Notes: generated by a model not told the origin, from the sequence alone. A DNA stretch of 64,000 nucleotides from RGVD01 sp040403075 (GCA_040403075.1 JBBALJ010000006.1:3626-67625); one strand, 5' to 3'; shown: positions 54,611 to 60,020, numbered from the stretch's first letter. Numbers and translations are program-made.

Positions 54611-55082
54611 ACCAAGAATCGGAGATTTTGGAGTAGTCAAGACTAACGGTTGGATCGGATGGCTGATTCGCCTTGGAACCAACTCACGTTGGAATCACAC
54701 ATTTATATACGTCGGGGACGAATTAATCGTTGAGGCAAATCCGACAGGGGTAGCATTAACCAAAGCTTCTGTATATTCAAATATTGCCTGGAATCATCAT
54801 GAAGAATTGAGCGTCGAAAAAAGGAGCATTATTGCGGAACACGCAAAATCTCTTGTAGGAAAGCCATACGGCTTCATAGACATCATAACAATTATTTTCC
54901 GTACATTTGGATTAGACCTATTTGGAACAAAAAAGTTTTGGAAGCCTTTTTCTTTGCGTCAAGGATATATCTGCTCAGAATTAGTAGCAGAGTCTTATGG
55001 CAAGGCAGATGTAACTCTTATTGGTAAACCAAATTATTTAGTAACCCCTGGAGACTTGGCAGAAAGACTGATTTATCAGTGA
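54600..55082 (+). CDS. permuted NlpC/P60-like (YiiX-type) hydrolase
   Basis: The ATG at 54600 has AGGAGG 7 nt upstream and is preferred over an earlier in-frame ATG at 54546 that lies inside the previous gene. The 160-residue product starts MNYEPRIGDFGVVKTNGWIG. Its motifs fit the circularly permuted papain-like family: His33 in RWNHTFIYVGD, Glu45 in VEANP, and Cys125 in GYICSELVAESY. Members cut amide or ester bonds in peptidoglycan, lipids or proteins. Next to a transglycosylase it may form an envelope-acting pair, but no signal peptide is seen. Confidence 0.82.
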   Translation: MNYEPRIGDFGVVKTNGWIGWLIRLGTNSRWNHTFIYVGDELIVEANPTGVALTKASVYSNIAWNHHEELSVEKRSIIAEHAKSLVGKPYGFIDIITIIFRTFGLDLFGTKKFWKPFSLRQGYICSELVAESYGKADVTLIGKPNYLVTPGDLAERLIYQ

Positions 55083-55125
55083 GCCGAAAACAGGACACAG
55101 TAAGTAAAATTAGATAAATTAACAT

Positions 55126-55377
55126 ATGGCAAAAGTATATATTGAAAGAGCCTATATAGAGGCCCATGATGAGGATATTGACAATCATGTGATAGAGATC
55201 ACAACTGGAGATATTTTGATCGGTAAGGTCTATTGTCCACCTAAACCTTGGCTTTATACTTTTACAAATGATGACGGAGATTTAGTAATAAATAACTCTG
55301 CGGGTATGGAAGCCAATAAATGGGACTATCTGACCAAGGAGATCCTAGGGGAAGAAACGGCGGGAAATGGCCAATAG
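55126..55377 (+). CDS. hypothetical protein
   Basis: An 83-residue acidic protein, MAKVYIERAYIEAHDEDIDN. Beta-rich start, Trp-containing middle (PKPWLYTFTNDDGDLVINNS). No recognised motif. It is 43 nt after the hydrolase gene and overlaps the next gene by 11 nt; no clear Shine-Dalgarno. Confidence 0.6.
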   Translation: MAKVYIERAYIEAHDEDIDNHVIEITTGDILIGKVYCPPKPWLYTFTNDDGDLVINNSAGMEANKWDYLTKEILGEETAGNGQ

Positions 55378-55609
55378 AGACGATAGTAGCGATATCTACT
55401 ACAAAGATACCATAGCAAATATATTGGAGCTATTAGGGGCTATATTCATCCAAGAGCAGAGAAATTATGATATGCTCTCTATCATTGCAGATAAGCTAGG
55501 TGCAGATGCTAAGAGACTTAGCACTTTGCACGAACAAGGACAAGTCCTTGCTCCCCCGCCCTCTTTCATATTTGAAAATGACACAGATAAGGAAAATGAA
55601 AATGACTAA
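55367..55609 (+). CDS. hypothetical protein
   Basis: An 80-residue protein, MANRDDSSDIYYKDTIANIL, with a central amphipathic helix (LLGAIFIQEQRNYDMLSIIA) and a Pro-rich, acidic tail. GGCGGG precedes the ATG. It overlaps genes on both sides. Function unknown. Confidence 0.6.
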   Translation: MANRDDSSDIYYKDTIANILELLGAIFIQEQRNYDMLSIIADKLGADAKRLSTLHEQGQVLAPPPSFIFENDTDKENEND

Positions 55610-56174
55610 TTATCCTAATTGGTTTTCTATGGGAGCACAATATTATTTTGAAAAACATATGACTCAAGTTAAAGATAGACCTATAACTGCTTTACAAATA
55701 GGAGCTTATACTGGGGATGCATCCTTATGGCTAATGGAGAATTCATTGATTCATCCTGGTTCCCGCCTTATTGATGTAGATACATGGTTAGGCTCAGATG
55801 AAGAAGCACATCATCAAATGGACTTTTCTGATGTAGAAAAAGTGTATCAATCTAAGGTAGAGAGTTATATTAAATCAGGTAAGATTATTCCTAAAAAGAT
55901 GAAATCAACTGATTTTTTACGTGATGCTAGATCTAAATTTAATTTTGTATACATAGATGGAAATCATGAAGCATTTGCAGTACTTGAAGATTTTACTTTT
56001 GTATTTGATCTAGTTGTTCCTAATGGCATTATTGCATTTGATGATTATACATGGGGAGAGTATCTTCCAATTCATAAACGTCCCGCCTTTGCAATTGACT
56101 GTATTATAAATTGCTATCAAGATAAGGTTGAGGTTATAGATGCAGGATCTCAGCTTTGGATGCGTAAACTTTAA
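55602..56174 (+). CDS. class I SAM-dependent methyltransferase-like protein
   Basis: The ATG at 55602 (MTNYPNWFSMGAQYYFEKHM) has AAGGA 8 nt upstream and overlaps the previous stop by 8 nt. Earlier in-frame ATGs lie inside that gene. The 190-residue product shows a Rossmann core: ITALQIGAYTGDASLWL (motif I), LIDVDTWLG with an acidic end, FNFVYIDGNHEAFAVLEDF and GIIAFDDYTW, the pattern of Methyltransf_24. It would methylate a small molecule, sugar or nucleic acid; the substrate cannot be told. Confidence 0.82.
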   Translation: MTNYPNWFSMGAQYYFEKHMTQVKDRPITALQIGAYTGDASLWLMENSLIHPGSRLIDVDTWLGSDEEAHHQMDFSDVEKVYQSKVESYIKSGKIIPKKMKSTDFLRDARSKFNFVYIDGNHEAFAVLEDFTFVFDLVVPNGIIAFDDYTWGEYLPIHKRPAFAIDCIINCYQDKVEVIDAGSQLWMRKL

Positions 56175-56189
56175 TTCCCCCCGCTTTTT

Positions 56190-56205
56190 TGTTTCACGTG
56201 AAACC
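56190..56205. promoter_or_regulatory. parS-like centromere site
   Basis: TGTTTCACGTGAAACC contains the perfect 14-bp palindrome GTTTCACGTGAAAC and matches 15 of 16 bases of the conserved bacterial parS site bound by ParB. It lies in the intergenic region after the methyltransferase gene. No parA or parB gene is in the window, so it may recruit host ParB or a phage ParB encoded elsewhere. Confidence 0.75.
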
Positions 56206-56290
56206 TACTTTTATCAAAATGTTAATGGGGTTTTATTATGGATAGAACAGGGTAGAAAACCAAAAACAAAAAAATAATAGTGCGCCCGAA

Positions 56291-56360
56291 ATGTCCGATT
56301 TGTATGCCTTTGAGCGTGGAAATGTGGTGTATCTCACATTTAGAATGTCCGATATGTCCG
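56291..56360 (+). repeat. ATGTCCG direct repeats around a CRP-like site
   Basis: ATGTCCGAT occurs at 56,291 and 56,345 and ATGTCCG again at 56,354, on either side of the TGTGG-N6-TCACA site. They may be extra regulator sites for the first early promoter. Confidence 0.4.
56323..56338. promoter_or_regulatory. CRP/GlxR-like operator 1
   Basis: TGTGG-TGTATC-TCACA, one mismatch from TGTGA-N6-TCACA. Its centre is 62.5 bp before the -10 at 56,393. Confidence 0.6.
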
Positions 56361-56376
56361 TTCTACTGGTCAGTAA

Positions 56377-56407
56377 TGTCAGTGGGGTCTGTTATACTTC
56401 TAGTATA
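56377..56407 (+). promoter_or_regulatory. early promoter 1 (TGTCAG-N10-TATACT)
   Basis: TGTCAG at 56,377, then 10 nt ending in TGT, then TATACT at 56,393. The -10 is the left arm of the inverted repeat TATACT, TCT, AGTATA (to 56,407). Confidence 0.75.
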
Positions 56408-56413
56408 AAGAAA

Positions 56414-56432
56414 ATCAAGAAAGGTTCTTGAT
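56414..56432 (+). ncRNA. 5' leader hairpin with AGG loop
   Basis: An 8-bp perfect stem, ATCAAGAA with TTCTTGAT, and a 3-nt AGG loop, just upstream of AAAGAAAGG. The hairpin at 58,399 has the same loop and position with compensating stem changes. Confidence 0.6.
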
Positions 56433-56448
56433 AAAGAAAGGTCAGAAA

Positions 56449-56616
56449 ATGACAAATAGAATATGGGAAAGTCGTAACGACTACCAAAATGAAAGTGACG
56501 CTAAGCGTCTTGGATATGTAGCCTGCTCAGCAGGTTGCGGTAGAGTAACCGCTTGGTCACTCTGCACAATGTGTGGCGGTAACTACGCCGAGCATAACCT
56601 AGTAGGTGTGAGGTAA
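56449..56616 (+). CDS. small zinc-ribbon-like early protein
   Basis: A 55-residue protein, MTNRIWESRNDYQNESDAKR, with Cys-x3-Cys and Cys-x2-Cys (CSAGCGR; LCTMCGG), one likely zinc site. AGAAAGG is 7 nt before this ATG, which is preferred over an in-frame ATG at 56428 lying in the leader. First gene of the small-early-gene region; function unknown. Confidence 0.7.
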   Translation: MTNRIWESRNDYQNESDAKRLGYVACSAGCGRVTAWSLCTMCGGNYAEHNLVGVR

Positions 56617-56622
56617 CTCACA
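56607..56622. promoter_or_regulatory. CRP/GlxR-like operator 2
   Basis: A perfect TGTGA-GGTAAC-TCACA, overlapping the stop of the previous gene. Its centre is 53.5 bp before the -10 at 56,668. Confidence 0.65.
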
Positions 56623-56643
56623 TAGACTAGACGGCGTGTCGCC

Positions 56644-56673
56644 TTGACTTTTCGCCCTCTAGTATGGTAGTAT
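56644..56673 (+). promoter_or_regulatory. early promoter 2 (TTGACT-N18-TAGTAT)
   Basis: TTGACT and TAGTAT are 18 nt apart; it lacks the TGTCAG element. GTATGG and CCATAC (56,662-56,680) form an inverted repeat over the -10, analogous to the dyads on other early promoters. Confidence 0.5.
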
Positions 56674-56696
56674 TCCATACATAACTAAATAGCAAT

Positions 56697-56792
56697 AAAT
56701 CCTAGGTGAGCCTCTAGCAATAGAGCAAATAATCTTAGGCAAGGATAATAGATAAAAGGTTTATCTATAATAAATAGAAAGGTGTTCATATA
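56697..56792 (+). ncRNA. structured 5' leader RNA, copy 1
   Basis: CCTAGG pairs with CTTAGG (56,734-56,739, one G-U) and encloses TGAGC, a stem CTCTA/TAGAG and CAAATAATC. CAAGGA and a second hairpin, AGATAAA/TTTATCT with AGG loop, follow directly before the ribosome binding site. Copy 2 at 57,521-57,617 keeps the unpaired parts but changes both arms of the inner stem. Confidence 0.6.
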
Positions 56793-57005
56793 ATGAATAC
56801 ACTAAATGCAATAGTAGTAGAGCCTACTCACCCTATGGCTAGTAGCAATACTAAGTCTCCCTTTATCTTTAGATTATCTAATGGTAACTACATAAGCCGT
56901 TCTGCTTATGTCGCTATGGTAGCAAGCGAGGGTCTTATTTCTCATCGCTACCTATCACCTAACGAGAGCCGTTGGGTATTCGCTACTAAGGTAGGTAATA
57001 ACTAA
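56793..57005 (+). CDS. small early protein, hypothetical
   Basis: A 70-residue basic protein, MNTLNAIVVEPTHPMASSNT, with GNYISRSAYVAMVASEGLIS in the middle. AGAAAGG is upstream of the ATG after a structured leader. Its stop overlaps the next ATG (TAATG). Not recognised. Confidence 0.65.
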   Translation: MNTLNAIVVEPTHPMASSNTKSPFIFRLSNGNYISRSAYVAMVASEGLISHRYLSPNESRWVFATKVGNN

Positions 57006-57160
57006 TGACTATTGACTATTCACTATGGCAGGGTAGCCAATTGCTATCCGTAGGTAATAAGGCTAATAACGCTGATGAAATCTTATCGGTAATGGCTGAA
57101 CTAAATAAACTAGGTAAGGGCTTTACCTATAATATTAGAGGCGTAGAGGTAAATAAATAA
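57005..57160 (+). CDS. small early protein, hypothetical
   Basis: A 51-residue protein, MTIDYSLWQGSQLLSVGNKA, ending YNIRGVEVNK. Both ends are coupled to neighbours by TAATG overlaps, which support translation. Function unknown. Confidence 0.6.
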   Translation: MTIDYSLWQGSQLLSVGNKANNADEILSVMAELNKLGKGFTYNIRGVEVNK

Positions 57161-57336
57161 TGATGACTAGAAAAGACTATGTGCAGTTTGCTAATCTACT
57201 AAACGCAATTCACAACGGGTTCCCCGCCCTTGATATTAACACAAAAAAATTTCTCGTAAATAATATGTGCGATATTTTTGAAAGTGATAACAAGAATTTT
57301 GATCGTCAAAAATTCAAAGAGGCAGTTTATAAATAA
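57160..57336 (+). CDS. small early protein, MTRKDYV family (copy 1)
   Basis: A 58-residue protein, MMTRKDYVQFANLLNAIHNG. It shares the MMTRKDYV start and the FxxDNxxFDxxxFxE-like end with the protein at 59,418-59,603. Proteins starting MTRKD with an FDxxRF end are common, uncharacterised small actinobacteriophage genes. Coupled to the previous gene by TAATG; last gene before a terminator. Confidence 0.7.
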   Translation: MMTRKDYVQFANLLNAIHNGFPALDINTKKFLVNNMCDIFESDNKNFDRQKFKEAVYK

Positions 57337-57352
57337 AAAAAGCTGCAGCGAG

Positions 57353-57378
57353 TTTAGTTGAGAATTCAACTAAATTTT
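57353..57378 (+). terminator. terminator hairpin
   Basis: A perfect 9-bp stem, TTTAGTTGA with TCAACTAAA, with a GAAT loop, followed by TTTT. It closes the 56.8-57.3 kb operon. Confidence 0.7.
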
Positions 57379-57385
57379 GCGCAAG

Positions 57386-57406
57386 TTATCCACAGGTTTA
57401 TCCACA
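57386..57406 (+). promoter_or_regulatory. tandem DnaA boxes
   Basis: Two perfect TTATCCACA boxes in the same orientation, 12 bp apart start to start (57,386 and 57,398), in an intergenic region. They are candidates for a replication origin element or a DnaA-responsive control site. Confidence 0.65.
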
Positions 57407-57412
57407 GGTTTA

Positions 57413-57428
57413 TGTGGTGTAAATCACA
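57413..57428. promoter_or_regulatory. CRP/GlxR-like operator 3
   Basis: TGTGG-TGTAAA-TCACA, one mismatch. Its centre is 71.5 bp before the -10 at 57,492. Downstream CCACGCTCCA and ATGAGAC are shared with the copy near 59,956. Confidence 0.6.
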
Positions 57429-57468
57429 AATGCCACGCTCCAAATAATGAGACTACTAGCCAGTATAC

Positions 57469-57506
57469 TAGACAGTAGCGATTTTGTGTGTTATACTTGC
57501 CGTATA
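57469..57506 (+). promoter_or_regulatory. early promoter 3 (TAGACA-N17-TATACT)
   Basis: TAGACA at 57,469 and TATACT at 57,492 with TG before it: a classical spacing. TATAC, TTGCC, GTATA forms the dyad over the -10. Confidence 0.65.
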
Positions 57507-57520
57507 CAAATAAATAAAGA

Positions 57521-57617
57521 AATCCTAGTGAGCCTTATCAAATAAGATAAGCAAATAATCTAGGCAAGGAAAAAGATTAGAAAAAGTCTAATCGCTAAAA
57601 AGAAAGGTGGTCAATAA
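57521..57617 (+). ncRNA. structured 5' leader RNA, copy 2
   Basis: CCTAG (57,524) pairs with CTAGG (57,560-57,564). Inside are GTGAGC, a stem CTTATC/GATAAG and GCAAATAATC. After CAAGGA a hairpin GATTAGA/TCTAATC (57,575-57,593) precedes AGAAAGG. Compared with copy 1 (56,697) the stems differ but pairing is kept. Confidence 0.6.
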
Positions 57618-57788
57618 ATGACTACACTAAATGAAACACTATTCAGCACAATCGTGCACGAATACCATAACGGCGGAGTAAAATCCTCTTATGGATTAGA
57701 TACCTATACTAGAAAAGAATTGCTAAAATTCTTATTCTCTTCTAAAAATTGTAATTGTATAAATTGCTTAGATAAGGAGTCTAAATAA
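57618..57788 (+). CDS. small early protein with Cys cluster
   Basis: A 56-residue protein, MTTLNETLFSTIVHEYHNGG, ending with Cys-x-Cys-x2-Cys (NCNCINC). AGAAAGG lies upstream after the structured leader. Coupled to the next gene by TAATG. Function unknown. Confidence 0.65.
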   Translation: MTTLNETLFSTIVHEYHNGGVKSSYGLDTYTRKELLKFLFSSKNCNCINCLDKESK

Positions 57789-57916
57789 TGAATCTTGAAG
57801 AATATAAACAATATGTAGAGGCACAACGCCTCTCATCTCTTGCAATAGCGTTAGACGCTATCCGTAAATCAAATGCGATAATGGAAAACACTTTCAATTT
57901 AGAGGAGAATAAATAA
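57788..57916 (+). CDS. small early protein, MNLEEYK family (copy 1)
   Basis: A 42-residue helical protein, MNLEEYKQYVEAQRLSSLAI. The first 17 residues nearly repeat in the protein at 60,056-60,187 (MNLEEYKAYVIAQRQASKAE). Overlaps neighbours at both ends by TAATG. Function unknown. Confidence 0.65.
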   Translation: MNLEEYKQYVEAQRLSSLAIALDAIRKSNAIMENTFNLEENK

Positions 57917-58131
57917 TGACTATCAAAATTGGTGGGTTAGGTCAAGATATTTTTTGCCCTTGCCCCGTATGCCTAGAACAAATGACTCATATGGCAATTG
58001 CTACTCTCGGTGGAATGCACTCAAGAGGCACAATCCGTTATGCTTATCAATGCAATAATTGCGAATTAGAATTGAAATCTGATTCAAATGGAAATGCTAA
58101 ACTAATAACAAAAAGATTGGAAAATGCATAA
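57916..58131 (+). CDS. small zinc-ribbon-like early protein
   Basis: A 71-residue protein with FCPCPVCLEQM near residue 13 and QCNNCELE near residue 45, two Cys-x2-Cys pairs typical of a zinc ribbon, and no other domain. Coupled to both neighbours. It may bind nucleic acid or a host protein; this is inference. Confidence 0.7.
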   Translation: MTIKIGGLGQDIFCPCPVCLEQMTHMAIATLGGMHSRGTIRYAYQCNNCELELKSDSNGNAKLITKRLENA

Positions 58132-58241
58132 TGACAGAAATGACAAGCGTTGCACAAGATTTTGCAAATGCAATTCAAATTGAACATCTTACTGATGAAC
58201 AAATAAATATTTTAGAAAAAATATTTGAAGACTATGAATAA
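58131..58241 (+). CDS. tiny early protein, hypothetical
   Basis: A 36-residue acidic helical protein, MTEMTSVAQDFANAIQIEHL. Directly coupled to the previous gene (ATAATG) and followed at once by a terminator. Small, but overlap and position support it. Confidence 0.5.
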   Translation: MTEMTSVAQDFANAIQIEHLTDEQINILEKIFEDYE

Positions 58242-58242
58242 A

Positions 58243-58273
58243 AAATTTGCAGTGTAACAGCTGCAAATTTTGC
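58243..58273 (+). terminator. terminator hairpin
   Basis: A perfect 10-bp stem, AAATTTGCAG with CTGCAAATTT, an 8-nt loop, followed by TTTT counting the stem end. Confidence 0.65.
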
Positions 58274-58281
58274 GCAGATCC

Positions 58282-58343
58282 TGCGCACGGGGTCGGGCGT
58301 GTTGAGTGTGACTAAGAACACAAAAATAAATTCCGACACACCC
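58282..58343 (+). repeat. intergenic GC-rich repeat, copy 1 (variant)
   Basis: TGCGCACGGGGTCGGGCG and TGTTG as in the other copies, but the right arm (CGACACACCCGA) is displaced by about 30 nt, so the pairing region is long and encloses CRP-like operator 8. Confidence 0.6.
58307..58322. promoter_or_regulatory. degenerate CRP/GlxR-like operator 8
   Basis: TGTGA-CTAAGA-ACACA, one mismatch to the consensus, with its centre 62.5 bp before the -10 at 58,377, the same distance as operator 1. Confidence 0.4.
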
Positions 58344-58360
58344 GAGAAAAGGGGTCAAAA

Positions 58361-58391
58361 TGTCAGTGGTCTGTGTTATAATTCTATTATA
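58361..58391 (+). promoter_or_regulatory. early promoter 4 (TGTCAG-N10-TATAAT)
   Basis: TGTCAG at 58,361, 10 nt, TATAAT at 58,377 with TG before it. TATAA, TTCTA, TTATA forms the dyad. Confidence 0.75.
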
Positions 58392-58398
58392 AAGAAAG

Positions 58399-58415
58399 TT
58401 GAGAAAGGTTCTCAA
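58399..58415 (+). ncRNA. 5' leader hairpin with AGG loop
   Basis: TTGAGAA with TTCTCAA, 7 bp, loop AGG, directly before AAAGAAAGG. It is homologous to 56,414-56,432 with paired substitutions. Confidence 0.6.
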
Positions 58416-58434
58416 TAAAGAAAGGTGGTCTAAA

Positions 58435-58608
58435 ATGACTACATTTACAATAAACACTCTACCCGTAGAGTATGCAAACAAAATTGTTTGCTGTTTCTGT
58501 TCCCAATACGCTAATGAATTTTTCTGCGTGTCCTGTAATGAATACAAGGGTCTAATGACTCTTGCAGAATTTATGTCCTACTATGAAATAAGTGAGTGGG
58601 TAGAATAA
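58435..58608 (+). CDS. small zinc-ribbon-like early protein
   Basis: A 57-residue protein, MTTFTINTLPVEYANKIVCC, with Cys-Cys-x-Cys and Cys-x2-Cys (CCFCSQ; CVSCNEY). The ATG at 58435 follows AAAGAAAGG; the in-frame start at 58399 lies in the leader hairpin and is rejected. Coupled to the next gene by TAATG. Confidence 0.7.
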   Translation: MTTFTINTLPVEYANKIVCCFCSQYANEFFCVSCNEYKGLMTLAEFMSYYEISEWVE

Positions 58609-58730
58609 TGGGTTACATTGAAATTTTTCGCCTTGATGAACAAGGTGCGGGGTGGGTAGATTTATCCGAGGCTACTCCCTCAGAATTGCTAGACCTTGAA
58701 ATTGGATTATTTCAAGAAGGGGCTATGTGA
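58608..58730 (+). CDS. tiny early protein, hypothetical
   Basis: A 40-residue protein, MGYIEIFRLDEQGAGWVDLS, coupled to the previous gene by TAATG. Its stop lies inside CRP-like operator 4. Function unknown. Confidence 0.55.
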   Translation: MGYIEIFRLDEQGAGWVDLSEATPSELLDLEIGLFQEGAM

Positions 58731-58741
58731 GGTATCTCACA
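58726..58741. promoter_or_regulatory. CRP/GlxR-like operator 4
   Basis: A perfect TGTGA-GGTATC-TCACA, with its centre 52.5 bp before the -10 at 58,786. Confidence 0.65.
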
Positions 58742-58769
58742 CCCTGTAAGCGTAGTTTGGATTTGATTA

Positions 58770-58791
58770 TGTCAGACCAATCTGCTAAAAT
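58770..58791 (+). promoter_or_regulatory. early promoter 5 (TGTCAG-N10-TAAAAT)
   Basis: TGTCAG at 58,770, 10 nt ending TGC, then TAAAAT at 58,786. The -10 is weaker than in the other copies and no clear dyad is present. Confidence 0.65.
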
Positions 58792-58824
58792 ACCACTATA
58801 AAGAAAAAAGAAAAGAGGATTACT

Positions 58825-58971
58825 ATGACCTACCAAATGTCTTGGGAAAGAACTAGAAATGTATGGGATGAGTTTGATACTGATACCAATACAATCACAG
58901 ATGAAAATGATTACTTAGATGAAGATTTATTTATCCCCACCCCTAACTTTGACCCCCTAGAAATACTCTAG
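58825..58971 (+). CDS. small acidic early protein
   Basis: A 48-residue very acidic protein, MTYQMSWERTRNVWDEFDTD. AGAGGA precedes the ATG. Its acidity might mimic DNA or target a host basic protein, but this is speculation. The stop codon lies within a terminator-like hairpin. Confidence 0.6.
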   Translation: MTYQMSWERTRNVWDEFDTDTNTITDENDYLDEDLFIPTPNFDPLEIL

Positions 58972-58973
58972 GG
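58955..58973 (+). terminator. hairpin at gene end
   Basis: A 7-bp perfect stem, CCCTAGA with TCTAGGG, loop AATAC, overlapping the stop codon of the previous gene. No T run follows; the next promoter starts 6 nt later. Confidence 0.45.
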
Positions 58974-58978
58974 AATAA

Positions 58979-59009
58979 TGTCAGACCCCTATGTTATACT
59001 TAGGGTATC
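58979..59009 (+). promoter_or_regulatory. early promoter 6 (TGTCAG-N10-TATACT)
   Basis: TGTCAG at 58,979, 10 nt ending TGT, TATACT at 58,995. The dyad TATAC, TTAGG, GTATC has one mismatch. No CRP-like site upstream. Confidence 0.72.
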
Positions 59010-59031
59010 AACTAACAGAAAGAAGGAAACA

Positions 59032-59193
59032 ATGTCAGTAAATGGACAAACATACCAAGTAGGCGATTTATTCACTACACAAAAATCAGCAGTAACAGGA
59101 ACAATCAAGGAGATTATTCCAGTAAGTGCTAATACAACTCGTGTTCTACTAGATGTAGATGGAAAAGAGCGTTACACAACAGTAACAGTATAA
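59032..59193 (+). CDS. small early protein, YQxGDLFTT family (copy 1)
   Basis: A 53-residue beta-rich protein, MSVNGQTYQVGDLFTTQKSA. The ATG follows AGAAGGAAAC; an in-frame ATG at 58978 lies in the promoter and is rejected. The product is clearly related to the protein at 59,631 (TYQIGDLFTT and VTGRIEKFIP versus VTGTIKEIIP). It looks like a small SH3-type beta barrel; function unknown. Confidence 0.7.
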   Translation: MSVNGQTYQVGDLFTTQKSAVTGTIKEIIPVSANTTRVLLDVDGKERYTTVTV

Positions 59194-59277
59194 CTTTAGC
59201 CTAGTGCTAAATAACCTGAGCAAGTTACAAAAAGGCTCAACACAAAAAAAGAACAAACAAATGAAAAGGACAAATAA

Positions 59278-59418
59278 ATGTTATCTCTAGATTTAGATAT
59301 TTACCAACTACACCTATGGCTCAATGATGAAGTAATTTCACTAACACTACCAACTTGGATAATTGTCGTAGCCGTTGGCGTTATCGTATTTCGTAAAGTA
59401 AAGCGTGGTCGCCGATAA
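59278..59418 (+). CDS. small membrane protein
   Basis: A 46-residue protein with one hydrophobic helix (LPTWIIVVAVGVIVF, about residues 25-39) and a basic end KVKRGRR, predicting N-out, C-in topology. AAGGA is upstream; coupled to the next gene by TAATG. Could modify the host membrane early in infection. Confidence 0.6.
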   Translation: MLSLDLDIYQLHLWLNDEVISLTLPTWIIVVAVGVIVFRKVKRGRR

Positions 59419-59603
59419 TGATGACTCGCAAAGATTATGTTTCAACCGCTGAAATCCTAAACTCATACTTCGGAGAAATGAAAGAAGAAGTTTATGAAGA
59501 TTTAGTAAATGATTTTATTGTTATGTTTGCTGATGACAATGAACGCTTTGACTCTGACCGATTTTGGGAAGAGTGCTTCAAACAAAATGACCCAAACAAA
59601 TAA
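59418..59603 (+). CDS. small early protein, MTRKDYV family (copy 2)
   Basis: A 61-residue acidic protein, MMTRKDYVSTAEILNSYFGE, with FADDNERFDSDRFWEECF at the end. It is the better-preserved paralogue of the 57,160 gene. Coupled to the membrane protein gene by TAATG. Confidence 0.72.
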   Translation: MMTRKDYVSTAEILNSYFGEMKEEVYEDLVNDFIVMFADDNERFDSDRFWEECFKQNDPNK

Positions 59604-59630
59604 ACCCAACAAAAAGAAAAGGACAAACAA

Positions 59631-59798
59631 ATGACACTATCAGGATACACATACCAAATCGGTGATTTATTCACAACAAGCACAACTGGCGTAACAGGTC
59701 GCATTGAAAAATTTATTCCAATGCGAAATGATGTAACAAAAGTTATGTTGCGTTTAGCAAATAATCAACAGCGTTTTGCTATGGTAAAAACCAAGTAA
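59631..59798 (+). CDS. small early protein, YQxGDLFTT family (copy 2)
   Basis: A 55-residue protein, MTLSGYTYQIGDLFTTSTTG. Paralogue of the 59,032 gene over its full length. AAAAGGAC precedes the ATG; a terminator follows. Confidence 0.7.
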   Translation: MTLSGYTYQIGDLFTTSTTGVTGRIEKFIPMRNDVTKVMLRLANNQQRFAMVKTK

Positions 59799-59814
59799 AA
59801 AACAAAAAAATTCC

Positions 59815-59846
59815 TGAGCAAGAATAAAAACTGCTCACATTTTTTT
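59815..59846 (+). terminator. terminator hairpin with T run
   Basis: TGAGCA, 11-nt loop, TGCTCA, then CA and seven Ts. A standard intrinsic terminator for the operon that ends at 59,798. Confidence 0.75.
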
Positions 59847-59887
59847 ATTAGCTGCGATCATAACAATGCAAACAACTGTTCAAAAAT

Positions 59888-59926
59888 TGCGCACGGGGTC
59901 GGGCGTGTTGTCAACTACGACACGCC
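59888..59926 (+). repeat. intergenic GC-rich hairpin repeat, copy 2
   Basis: TGCGCACGGGGTC leads into a hairpin at 59,902-59,926: GGCGTGTTGT pairs with ACGACACGCC (one G-T) around CAACT. Nearly the same sequence occurs at 61,496 and 62,896. Confidence 0.7.
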
Positions 59927-59935
59927 GACAGATTA

Positions 59936-59951
59936 CGTGATATTTATCACA
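59936..59951. promoter_or_regulatory. CRP/GlxR-like operator 5
   Basis: CGTGA-TATTTA-TCACA, one mismatch, with its centre 71.5 bp before the -10 at 60,015. Same layout as operator 3, including CCACGCTCCA and ATGAGAC. Confidence 0.6.
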
Positions 59952-59998
59952 AAACCCACGCTCCACTATATGAGACAAAACCTATTTGGATTGGATAA

Positions 59999-60020
59999 TG
60001 TCAGTCTAATCTGCTATACT
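59999..60020 (+). promoter_or_regulatory. early promoter 7 (TGTCAG-N10-TATACT)
   Basis: TGTCAG at 59,999, 10 nt ending TGC, TATACT at 60,015. The region TTGGATAATGTCAG upstream is shared with promoter 8. Confidence 0.75.

Noticed and set aside
58212..58547. 111-codon open frame on the minus strand in the early region
   Set aside because: It runs across a terminator, a GC-rich repeat, a promoter and an oppositely oriented gene; no start signal.
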